This document shows, in pieces, positions 47,879 to 57,078 of a stretch of 64,000 nt of DNA (position 1 is its first letter; the number at the start of each line of letters is the position of its first letter). This stretch comes from Hypericum androsaemum. Lineage: Eukaryota > Streptophyta > Magnoliopsida > Malpighiales > Hypericaceae. Location: positions 1,377,155 to 1,441,154 of the forward strand of contig OZ023189.1 of the NCBI GenBank assembly GCA_963995505.1, written 5' to 3'. A program made the position numbers and the translations under genes. The notes under the pieces were generated by a model that saw only the letters and a list, made by a program, of their open reading frames with translations, was not told the origin of the DNA and made no database searches.

Positions 47879-48330
47879 TGAAGGTTTTCATGCATAAACT
47901 TAATTAATGCGAAACCACAATATTTAATGAACACATCATTAAATCGAAATAGCCATATAAAAGTATTTACCTCTTGTAGTGCAGTCCGTTCTTTGAGAGG
48001 TATGTCACAGGGTCGAGGGAGGCTTGTCACTGGTCGTCCTCGCTCACGTACACGAAGCGGGGATCGGGTTTCACCGCCTAAAAGCCTTGAGAGTCTCCTA
48101 GAGAAAAAGCTATGTATCTTTTTCTCTATCTGTGTCTGTGTGTCTCTCTCTCTCCCAGTAAAAACCCTATTCTGTATTAATAGAGAATTCTGGGAGGAGA
48201 AAGGGAGTGGGAGAGTTATCACGTATAACAAACTCTCCTCATCCAAATCCCTTTCAAATTTAAATTAAAACTAAAAGATATCCAATATCTTTTATTTAAT
48301 TTAATAGGATAATCATGGGTGGATAATCCA
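47879..48330 (-). repeat. 5' LTR of the large copia element
   Basis: 452 bp matching 38850-39305. The terminal CCTTCA on the plus strand is reduced to CCA. The primer site complement GCTCTGATACCA lies one base away at 47866-47877. Confidence 0.92.
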
Positions 48331-48335
48331 TTGTT

Positions 48336-50406
48336 CATATTGCTACTCCTCCAATGCCAATCTTCTCTATCGTGCTTATGCCATTGAACGCTTACTCTTT
48401 AAGATTGCAGCCTTTTTGGGGGACTCAGATTTCAAGTCAAATCAGCGAGGAACTCTGTGACTTGGCCACTGCAGATTTTGAACACCTTTTATAGTAATTA
48501 CAATTGGAGCAAATTCAATGTTATCTTGTTACACGGTGGCACTGACTTTCGCCGGCGGTCTCTTGCTATGAAGAATCAGAATCTAGGACGAACATAACAC
48601 TTGTAACTGGGATTATCTGTCCTGCAATATATTCTTCAACAGAATTTGCAGCTAGCTCGGTTGCCACTGCGATTAGACGAGCAACCAAACAAGGATAACA
48701 GTTTCTGACCATCTTCATATTGGACGTAAATGAGAAGCCTACTGCATTGTCAATATGTACTCGAACCAAGCCACACTAGGTGGAACCTTGTGCACATAAG
48801 ACCCTGATAGTCCACGATCCTGCAAGACGAGCAGGTAGCCGAGCAGTGCCAGCCAGGTGAGCAGAAATGCACCCAATTCCGGTTGGGTTCCGATCCAGTC
48901 ATCCAACAAGCCTAGGTGAGGAGAACTGTTGGGGGCACGAGCACCAAGTTCAAGCCTCCAATGATTCGAGGCACGAAGTACGAAGAGAGAGTGTACATAC
49001 CAGAAGCTCTTTCCATCATAAAGATGGCTCATCTCTTTCATGCCTCTTTGAAGAAGGATGCTAAATTGGTTGAACCAATTGCCAAGTACATATTGATCTC
49101 CACCATTCTTCCCCCGTCTCGATGAATAATTGCCATTGTGGAACCGTGTGTAGCTTCCATGCAAGCTGCCTTTAACCTTAGGGGCTAACTAGGTACAGTA
49201 AGATGCAGCCGAAGAGTGTTTCACGATAGACCTGTCCTTTTCCACTGCATCACTTATATAATGCGACAATTCCATGTGCGTATAAAATGTGTTTCTCGGC
49301 TTCTTTCAGCCTTTACGTGTAACTATCTAACACTATGGTACTATTAATCTTATCAATCTCGTCTTGGACAAAATTTGCAACTATAAACATCCAATCTTCA
49401 GTTATCCTCGACCCCGTCAAGATTGATCGAATATCCTCGACTTCATTTATCCTAGATAAATTATTGTCAAGTGTAAGGTTGGACGTCTTGCTTTTCGACT
49501 ATTTTGGTTGATACCATTTAATACTCGGATTTTCAGATTCGACCCCTCTGTATTTCTCTTCATCTGCTCCTACCTTTCCCATCATTCTACAACTATATGC
49601 TTTAATTGAGTTTCACAAAATTAATAAGGAACAGAGGAAATGTTAAGTTCGAGAAACTATGATTATTTTTAAATTTTTGATATTCGAAGTCAAATATTAT
49701 CTGATTTATTTTATATTAGTTTTTACAATATTATTTTTTTCATTCCTAAGGTTTTAATCAAATTTTTTTTAAATATCAAAATTTCTTATTACCTGGATTA
49801 AAAATACGAAGAATTATAATTGAGGAAGACTTTATGAAAATTTTATTGAGCGTGAGACTTTATAAGATATTATTTCACCACTTATCCTAAAAAAAATATT
49901 ATTTCGCCACCACCATCATTTTTCCCCCTAGTGTCCCCGCATTAAGTCCTTTCTTTATTTCCCTACCTATTTGCAATCAATGCCGTGGGGTCATTTTATA
50001 ATTATTTTTTGTAAAATACCTTTTTTTCCTACCAAATTTCTCAAACATAACATCACGTCGTAATGAATTAATATTGTATCTCAGTACTTAAAGCTAAGCG
50101 AAAAAATACTCAACTTGTAATTAGACAGGTGTTTTTCTCGCCTATTAACCTATCCAATTTTTTTTTTTAACGGATTAGGAGGTTACCTGAATTTTTCTCC
50201 TTCTAGTTTATCCGGTTGGACGAGAGAATTTTTAAAATGTTACATTTTTTTTAACCTCAAAAAATGTTGAAAAATTATAACTACCTGTTCTTTGTTTAGG
50301 AGTACCAAAATAATAATTTAATTCACTTTTAATCTAACAAAACTCAAAAAATATGTTAAAAATAAATTTTGGTTAGTTTTATTTATATCGGCCGGTCCAA
50401 TGTAAT
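48336..50406. other. Spacer with no assigned gene
   Basis: 48560-49170 has several overlapping frames on both strands (for example 48739-49164 minus) at normal GC and may hold a decayed gene. I could not match any to a family. 49290-50400 is AT-rich without features. Confidence 0.3.
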
Positions 50407-50462
50407 TGTGATACCCCAAAAATGATATGTTATGTCTGAAAGTCTTAAGTGATTTGATTTGT

Positions 50463-50590
50463 ACTATTCATACCAACAAGGTGCACCTTCTTTTCTGGCA
50501 CACATCCTGAGAGAACTCCAAGGTTAAACGTGTTTGGCCGAGAGTAGGATCAGGATAGGTAACTTCCTGGGAAATTTTCTGGGATGCGTA
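50463..50590 (+). ncRNA. 5S-rRNA-like segment in Cassandra LTR 1
   Basis: Aligns with the plant 5S gene from CATACCA to the end. It covers the internal promoter: an A-box-like GGTTAAACGTGTTTGG, an intermediate element GAGTAGGATC and a C-box-like TTCCTGGGAA. The C-box here is the most altered (GGATAGGTAAC). In Cassandra this segment can drive RNA polymerase III transcription. It is not a functional ribosomal gene. Confidence 0.8.
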
Positions 50591-50627
50591 TGAGTGAGGA
50601 CAAAACACGCTGGAAAAGACTCGTGTT

Positions 50628-50940
50628 TAGGGGTGAGCAAGTCAACCGGACTAGACCAAACCAAAAAAAATGGACCAGACCGGAACTGGAATTTTAAGAA
50701 TATTGAGAACCGGACTGGACCGCACCCATTCCGGTCTGGTCTTGTCTGACCAAAAACCGGACCGGAGTAACAAAAAAAGAAAAAAATTGGGCTTCAGACC
50801 AGACCATACCGGACTGGACCGGACCGGAAACCAGATTTTGGGTATTTCCTGGACCGGACTGGACCATTTTTTTATTTGATCCATTTTTTTGGTCTGGTTT
50901 GGTTTGATTTTACGGTTTTCGATTTGTTTGCTCACCCCTA
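50628..50940. mobile_element. hAT-type MITE inside Cassandra LTR 1, 313 bp
   Basis: Terminal inverted repeat of 13 bp, TAGGGGTGAGCAA, perfect at both ends. It is flanked by the perfect 8-bp duplication CTCGTGTT (50620-50627 and 50941-50948). LTR 2 shows the unfilled site. The interior is made of CCGGACTGGACC-like repeats. Noncoding; the open frames 50651-50986 minus and 50670-50879 plus come from the repeats. Confidence 0.95.
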
Positions 50941-51170
50941 CTCGTGTTGGTCTGTGGAGACAGTCGGTCAGATCACGGGGCGTCACATTTGGTATCAGAG
51001 CAAAAACCTCGGCTATTATGGTGTGGTTCGGGGATCGAACGCACCAGAATACGAGAGATTCTGGGATTGTCTGAATCTGGAGCGACGAGGACGTCGCGTA
51101 TTTAAGGAGGGGTGAATGTGATACCCCGTAAATAATTTGTACTATCTGAAATGCTTAAGTGATTTGATTG

Positions 51171-51300
51171 TTATTGTCCATATCAACAGAATGCACCTTC
51201 TTTTCTGGCACACATCTTGAGAAAACTCCAAGGTTAAACGCGTTTAGCCAAGAGTAGGATCAGGATTGGTGACCTCCTGGGAAGTTTTCTGAGATGCGTG
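51171..51300 (+). ncRNA. 5S-rRNA-like segment in Cassandra LTR 2
   Basis: Same layout as in LTR 1. The C-box region reads GGATTGGTGACCTCCTGGG, one change from the canonical 5S form. Confidence 0.8.
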
Positions 51301-51518
51301 TGAGTGATGACAAAACATGCTAGAAAATACCCGTGTTGGTCTGCGGAGACAGTCGTCAGATCACAGGGGCGTTACATTATGGTATTAGAGCAAATACGGT
51401 TCTAGGACTGTTCTGTATTCTGTCTGACACGACGAGGACGTCGCGTATTTAAGGAGGGATGTATGTGATACCCCAAAAATAATATGTTATGTCTGAAAAT
51501 TTTAAGTGATTTGATTGG

Positions 51519-51645
51519 TACTATCCATACCAACAAGGTGCACCTTATTTTCTGGCACACATCTTGAAAGAACTCCAAAGTTAAACGCGTTTGGCCGAGA
51601 GTAGGATCAGGATGGGTGACCTCCTGGGAAGTTTTCCGGGATGCA
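51519..51645 (+). ncRNA. 5S-rRNA-like segment in Cassandra LTR 3
   Basis: The best preserved of the three: the C-box reads GGATGGGTGACCTCCTGGG, as in plant 5S genes. The LTR itself breaks off at about 51672. Confidence 0.8.
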
Positions 51646-51672
51646 TGTGAGTGAGGACAAAATACGCTACAG

Positions 51673-51960
51673 TCAACGATGTTGGCAATCGATCGAATCG
51701 CTCTTTGAGTTTCGAGATAAAAATTAACTCATTTTCAGTGTCCGATCTCAGTCTAACCGATCAAACTACATTTTTTTTAACAAAAATTTTCTCACACAAA
51801 CCTAAATAAAAGTCCTTATCTAGCTGGAGGTAATTCATCGAATTTAACCACAGATATCGAGTAGCAGCAGTATTGAAATTTATTAGTGAAATATTTATCT
51901 TTACTTGAGGTCTTGTCCGGCTGGACTTTGTGGTTACTTTTGTGGGCAGTATTCGGAGGT
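51673..51960. other. Spacer between Cassandra array and the next gene
   Basis: No feature seen. Confidence 0.4.
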
Positions 51961-51981
51961 CAAAACTAAACAAGGAAGACA

Positions 51982-51988
51982 TATAAAG
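51982..51988 (+). promoter_or_regulatory. Candidate TATA box
   Basis: TATAAAG about 120 bp before the ATG at 52103. It would place the transcription start near 52013 with a short leader. Confidence 0.4.
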
Positions 51989-52102
51989 TGTCCAAAACGT
52001 AACGAGAGACTATACAATTACCTACCTCAATAAATAAATAAAACACTATACACTGACCAAGTACACTCTTTCTCCTCCACAAATCCCTAGAGAACCAACC
52101 GT

Positions 52103-52696
52103 ATGGATCCTTCAGCAATCCCAGATCCCCAAGCCATGACCATCCCAAAGGAATACTTTACAAGCAACCCCAAGAACCTTGTGTCCCGACGAACACCTTC
52201 GTTCTCCTCGCCTTCTTCTTCCTCGTCGACTTCCTCCTTCACTACACTTTCCGACGAGTACTCGCCACCAACTCCGATGACCACACTCAAGCTTTCCGGT
52301 GTTCCTTTCTCTTGGGAGCAGTTGCCTGGAATCCCGAAGAAGCTAGCCAACAAGATTAAAGATTCCGCGATCGAGGTCCTTCCACTGCCTCCTCCAGCCA
52401 ATTCACTGGGGCCAAGCAAAAGGAACACTACCAGTGAGAGCTTCAAGAGAGATCCATTTTTGGCTGCACTGGTCGCGTGTTCGAAGGACGACGATGACGA
52501 TGATGAGCAAGAACCCAACTCTTCTTTAAGCTCGTGGAATATGATCACTTCTAACAAGGTATCAAGAAGCCTCTCTCACAAGTTTGGGTCTCCATTAAGT
52601 CTCCACCTATCATGTAAAAGAACTTGTGCCGTTTCGGAGTCGATAGTGTACCTTCCAAGGTCCAAGTATGATCTCATCAATCGCCGTTCTCGCTGA
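52103..52696 (+). CDS. Plant protein with VPFSWE motif (DUF688-like), single exon
   Basis: 197 codons, intact, with ATG in reasonable context. A Ser/Thr-rich N-terminal part is followed by the hallmark VPFSWEQLPGIPKK at residues 67-80, a Pro-rich stretch (about 93-100), RDPFLAALVACSK (117-128) and an acidic Asp/Glu run (129-137). This pattern is typical of small plant proteins of the DUF688 kind, which are predicted to be nuclear or cytosolic and have no known biochemical role. There is no signal peptide or membrane segment. The gene stands alone between the Cassandra array and AT-rich spacer. Codon use is GC-richer than its surroundings, as expected of a real gene. The minus-strand frame 52087-52557 is its shadow. 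Confidence 0.85.
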   Translation: MDPSAIPDPQAMTIPKEYFTSNPKNLVSRRTPSFSSPSSSSSTSSFTTLSDEYSPPTPMTTLKLSGVPFSWEQLPGIPKKLANKIKDSAIEVLPLPPPANSLGPSKRNTTSESFKRDPFLAALVACSKDDDDDDEQEPNSSLSSWNMITSNKVSRSLSHKFGSPLSLHLSCKRTCAVSESIVYLPRSKYDLINRRSR

Positions 52697-54190
52697 ATTG
52701 ATGATCTCTTTAGCGAGAAGGGTCTATCTATCCGAGATGTTCGACTCTGAAATCAGTCTTTGTATTTGGTTAAACGGTACTCTAGATTTCTTCCATTGTT
52801 CTGTTACTTTTTTTCTCTTTAACCTGTATCATTTTGCTGTTTGTTTCATCATTTCATCCATGTGACGTTTCGTGAATTGTAGTGTGTTAATATTATAACT
52901 TGGAAGAATTGGTAGAATACTTTAGTTTATGGAACCTATTCCACTGAGCTCTTTGACTTGTGCGATGGATTTTATGTTTGTAGCATATTATTGAATAATA
53001 CTGAACTTATTATTGTTGTTTCATAAAAAATAATGTTTAATTTGTTTCTATATAAAAACAATTGTTTAGCTGTGGTTCATGTGACGCTAATATAATGACA
53101 ATGAGTGAAGCCTACACTTGCCCATGTGGGAGCATCACATTGCAGCACTGGACCACAAAAAAAGAGGGATCTATCCATCAACTTGACTTGGAAATATTGC
53201 CTTCCATATTATCTCTAATGTTTTAAAAAAAGACCGGGAAGCTCTCCGGATTTCTCTCCATCTTCTAGTCCCATCCATCGGATCAGAATTTTTTAGATAT
53301 TTTATATTAATTATATTTAGTATTAAAATATAAAATAATTCTAAATATTTTCTTATTGATTTCAAAATTTATTATTTACAAGTACTAAAATACTAATTTA
53401 ATCAATTTGAATTTAACAAAATTCTAAAAATCATTTTAAAAAATAAAATTTGTAAATCGCGATGAGTTCAACCACGTAAAATGACTAATCCGATTTGCTG
53501 TCAACAACGATGATTATCCGTTCAACTATTCTTTGGGTTTATACAAAACGTTAACTCGGCATCTCTGTCGAGTCGTAGGCCGGCCGATTGAACCACATTT
53601 TTTTAAGCAATAATCAACTCTTTATGAAAATCTCACTAGCAAGCTTCTTGTTCGTAGGATCACACGGCAATAATATTTAATTTTTCAGACTTATTGGATG
53701 CAATTAGAGTTTGTTGAGCAACCCATGTGTTCCTTCTCCCGTAATTTGTACATTAGCAGACTGCACCTACTGCCAAAAGATTCCCGATGTAGATGCCTTG
53801 AGCCATTTTAATATGATAATTGGATGTTTTAAGCCATTGCTTAACGGTAATTAGCAATTTACCATGAAAATATTGTTACACTAATGAATTTTACTATTGT
53901 TACCATATACCATGACTAGCTATCAAATAATTTAGTTTAAATAAGAAGTTTTGAATTGGAATCTATTATAATACAACAATGTTAAATACTTATTAAAAAA
54001 ATTTATAATCATTCAAAAATTATATCCACCTAAAATTTGAATTTGTCTGTTGCGTGAGTGGTGTGATTTCACTCATGTAGAGTGACCAATAGTAAAATCC
54101 CGTGTAGACCTGTGGGGCCAATTCCTATATATTAAAGTGTCTAATCCAATAATGGAAAGAATAGAATCAATGAGGCCATAATTAATAGCA
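52697..54190. other. 3' region and AT-rich spacer
   Basis: The first 200-300 bp probably include the 3' UTR of the preceding gene. The rest is AT-rich without genes; the small minus-strand frame 53171-53365 has no domain. Confidence 0.4.
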
Positions 54191-54541
54191 TATATTTTAG
54201 GGAAAATTATTGTGTAGTCTCTGAGGTTTGCTTAAATCTACTCAAAAGTCTCTATGTTCACAAAATACATTCATACGTCCCTCTAATTTGCTTTTATTAT
54301 ACTTTCGGATCCCTAAATGAATTTTTTTGTCATTGAAATGACAAAAATACCCTTAGAAAAAAAATAAAAAATGCTGACGTAATCTATTCTTCTACCTCTA
54401 ATCTAAACATTATAAACAACAAATTACGGTAGTTAGAATCTGAAGAACAATTTGGTTCGATTGAGCAAGACAAATAAACAATTTCCAATCCCCGATTGCC
54501 TAACGAATCCATCCACAAATCGAACCTGAGAGCGATATCTA

Positions 54542-55081
54542 TCACAAGATAAACCCTAATTCAGTCCAAATCCGAGGGGAGGTCGAAGGGGCTAGGGGTG
54601 ACGGTGCCGCCGGGGGAGTTGAGGTGTAATGGGCTTGGAGGGATTCTCGGTGACCATCGGGACCAGCGTAGGAGTGCACCCTCGTCGAGTTCTCGTCCCG
54701 CCTGTTCGTTCCCGGAGGCTCCTTCACCCTCGTTGAATTCTCGTCCCGCCTATTCATCGTCGACGAGTACCAGAACCTCAGAGGAAAAGCCTGTCGTTGA
54801 CGTCGTCGGCGAGGAAGAAAGCATGTTGTCAACGAGTACCAGAACCTCTCCACCTCGTTCCCCTTCTCATGGGAATCAGAGTGCACCCTCGTCGAGTTCT
54901 CGTCCCGCCTGTTCGTCCCCAAAGCCTCCTTCACCCTCCTCGTTGGGCTACCGGTCGTCTGGTCTGGGTCCGTCGATTGAGCGCGGGGGGGGGGGGGGGG
55001 GGGGGGGGGGGAGGGAGTGATGGAGATTGGTGGCGGTGACGAGCTCGCCGTCGGCGACCGTGAGGGATTACCCGAGCTCAA
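54542..55081 (-). other. Open frame inside the MULE
   Basis: 179 codons, including a run of eight prolines (from the G run) and three copies of an NRRDENSTRV block. No domain. The repeats make a genuine protein doubtful, but captured coding sequence is possible. Confidence 0.3.
54985..55011 (+). repeat. 27-base poly-G run
   Basis: Uninterrupted G from 54985 to 55011, then GAGGGAG-like sequence. It could form a G-quadruplex. Run length is likely uncertain in the assembly. Confidence 0.9.
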
Positions 55082-55584
55082 TCTCGTCGAACCTGGAGAT
55101 TAGTCTTCATCTTATTTTGGAATTTTTGGGTATAATTACAAATTGATCCCTGGAATTTTTGGATTTGGATTTGATGATGTCAGTGTATTTTTTATTTTTT
55201 GTTTGTGATGGAGATTGGTGGCGGTGACGAGCTCGCCGTCGTCGACCGTGAGGGATTACCCGAGCTCAATCTCGTCGAACCTGGAGATTAGTCTTCATCT
55301 TATTTTGGAATTTTTGGGTATAATTACAAATTGATCCCTGGAATTTTTGGATTTGGATTTGATGATGTCAGTGTATTTTTTATTTTTTGTTTGTGATGGA
55401 GATTGGTGGCGGTGACGAGCTCGCCGTCGTCGACCGTGAGGGATTATCCGAGCTCAGTCTCGTCGAACCTGGAGATTAGTCTTCATCTTATTTTGGATTT
55501 TTTTGGGTATAATTACAAATTGATCCCTGGAATTTTTGGATTTGGATTTGATGATGTCAGTGTATTTTTTATTTTTTGTTCTAA
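55021..55584. repeat. 188-bp tandem repeat, three copies
   Basis: Units start at 55021, 55209 and 55397 (TGGAGATTGGTGGCGGTGAC). Copies 1 and 2 differ by very few bases; copy 3 has a few more and passes into the right terminal repeat. Confidence 0.92.
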
Positions 55585-56097
55585 GGGTATTTTGGTCATT
55601 TCAATGACAAAAATGAAAAAAAGAGCCACTAACGTGCGCCAGGGACCCGAAAGTATAATAAAAGCAAACTAGAGGGACTTTAAAATATATTTTGTGAACA
55701 AGAGGAACTTTTGAGTAGATTTAAGCAAATCTCAGGAACTACACAGTAATTTTCTCTATATTTTATAATTGATATCAGACTGTACCAAGTTCTTTTGGGT
55801 AATATCCATTTCATTTTTTACATAAACTTTGATCATATGGATTGATAATATTCTAACCGTTTTAAAAAATGAAGTATAAACTTATATTAATATAAGGGAA
55901 GTGTGAGTAGGGAGTGACTAAACTTCAAATCCTACAAAAATCTATTTTAAAAAATTGAGAAAAGTACAATTTACTACCATGTGGTTTGCCCGATATCAAG
56001 TTGAGGACTTGTGGTTTAAACTTTAAAGTTTGTAATTTGGTCCCTGTTTTCCAGAAATTTGGTAGCATATGATGCCAACTATGCTGACTGGACTGAA

Positions 56098-56850
56098 TCA
56101 ACATATTTTTGCCACGTAAGCCGAAACGATGTCGTTTTGGCATCTACATGGTTTGCTGACTAGGTAAGTTGTGTATGATGTAGTAAGGTGGTTAATTACC
56201 AAATCAGTCATCTTCCTCTTCTTCAACCTCCTCCTCTCCTTTTCCATCGGTGTTTCGGCCAACTCGCGCTTCAGACAAACAAAAGTGCACAGCGTCTCGC
56301 CCCAGAACTCATACGGTCGTGCCACCACTGCGGGCTCATTTACCATCGAGTGCGAGTATATAACCAATTCCACCTCCGTGCTGCTGATGTTCTCCCAGTA
56401 GCTGATGATCACATTTTTTGACCTGTCCTTGATCTCCAAGTACCTGTCGGGGTGAAATAAGCCCACATAGCCGGTGTAGAACTGAATGTTCTTCTTTAGA
56501 TCCTATGACATTGCAATTGGGTCTTTGAGGTAACCTAGCATTACGCAGTCGCCCTTGAAGACTACTTCACCTGGGTTTTTCTGACTCTTTTGATGCTCTC
56601 GTCGATCTTCGGATCAACGGCGTCGACATAGGTGAAGCAGTCCATTCTCATTCCTTGCCTTGCCTTCAGCCTAGCTCTCTCCACGATGGGGAGCTTGTTC
56701 CATTGCCTCTTCAAATTACAGGTGACGACCATCCTAGCCACCTCTGTCAGCCCGTACTAGGGACTCAGCGCGGTTCAATACCGTTACCGATGGTGGATCA
56801 CCGACGATGAGGAGCACCTCCGCATCCGGTGAGTTGGATAATGATGCCAG
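56098..56850 (-). pseudogene. Acyl-activating enzyme (AMP-binding) pseudogene fragment
   Basis: Minus-strand reading matches the C-terminal half of plant acyl-activating enzymes of the AAE1/AAE7 kind: a GGAP-type remnant near 56810-56835, YGLTEVARMVV at about 56740, WNKLPIVERARLKARQG, VVFKGDCVMLGYLKDP, and the hinge region HPDRYLEIKDRSKNVIIS followed by ENISSTEVE. It is broken by frame changes between these blocks and by a stop after the GYLKDPIAMS block (about 56500). After about 56250 the similarity ends. The N-terminal half is absent. No introns are evident. Such enzymes make acyl-CoA or acetyl-CoA in peroxisomes; this copy is dead. Confidence 0.75.
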
Positions 56851-57073
56851 CCTTGGGGACAAGTATGGGAAATGTCAACGACCTAATCTTACCAAGACTC
56901 AAAGAAGAAGGTTGGAGCACAAAATTCAGAAACAAAAGCAGGAGCTTAGAGACCTTCAACAACAATTGTATGGTTGTTCCAACGAAGGACATGGAGCTTC
57001 TACTCAGCCATGTAAGCCTAAATCAAGTCTTCCCAAGAAAGCCATGAGCACACAGATTTTTCAAGATGTGTGA
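56807..57073 (+). other. Open frame with retrotransposon-like motif
   Basis: 88 codons, containing NLTKTQRRRLEHKIQ followed by a Gln-rich coiled coil. LTKTQ(K/R)RR motifs are common in plant gypsy polyproteins, so this may be a small retroelement remnant. Its start overlaps the pseudogene on the other strand. Confidence 0.3.
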
Positions 57074-57078
57074 CCATC

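Larger units (their letters stand above)
38850..48330 (-). mobile_element. Nearly intact Ty1/copia retrotransposon, minus strand
   Basis: LTRs at 47879-48330 (5') and 38850-39305 (3') are about 98% alike, ending TGAAGG...CCTTCA on the plus strand; the right copy has lost a few terminal bases. Flanks TTGGT (38845-38849) and TTGTT (48331-48335) match at 4 of 5. The primer site (initiator-Met type) is at 47866-47877 and the purine tract GTGAGTGGGAGA at 39306-39320. One gag-pol frame spans 44477 to 40356 with only two in-frame stops. A foreign LTR element (45640-47298) sits in the leader. Without it, the element is about 7.8 kb. It is young by LTR identity. Confidence 0.93.
50407..51672 (+). mobile_element. 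Cassandra-type TRIM array (LTR-int-LTR-int-LTR)
   Basis: Three copies of an LTR starting TGTGATACCCC: 50407-50987 (enlarged by a MITE), 51117-51376 and 51464 to about 51672 (right end missing). Each complete copy ends GGGGCGT(C/T)ACA and is followed within 2-3 bases by TGGTAT(C/T)AGAGC, the initiator-Met primer site (50990 and 51380). The internal parts are only 129 and 87 bp and end with a purine tract AAGGAGGGGTGAA or similar. Each LTR contains a 5S-rRNA-like segment, the mark of Cassandra elements. There is no coding sequence. The three-LTR form is as expected from unequal recombination between two copies. Confidence 0.9.
54200..55756. mobile_element. Mutator-like element (MULE) with gene-like filler, 1557 bp
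   Basis: The perfect 9-bp duplication TATATTTTA flanks it (54191-54199 and 55757-55765), the length for Mutator-like elements. Long terminal inverted repeats of about 140-190 bp begin GGGAAAATTATTGTGTAG on the left and GAGAAAATTACTGTGTAG on the right (complement). The interior (54540-55120) is GC-rich, with Pro- and Ser-rich reading frames, repeated CTCGTCCCGCCT units, a 27-G run and a 188-bp triplication. No transposase. The interior may be a captured host fragment, making it a Pack-MULE. Confidence 0.88.

Noticed and set aside
48739..49164. 141-codon minus-strand frame
   Set aside because: No recognisable family and competing frames on both strands; kept only as an unassigned stretch.
50463..51645. 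Three 5S rRNA genes
   Set aside because: The sequences sit inside LTRs with primer sites and diverge from the 5S gene in the 5' part; they are Cassandra components.
52087..52557. 156-codon minus-strand frame
   Set aside because: Opposite-strand shadow of the VPFSWE-motif gene.
54598..55039. Plus-strand Ser- and Gly-rich frames in the MULE
   Set aside because: They come from the tandem repeats and the poly-G run; no domain.
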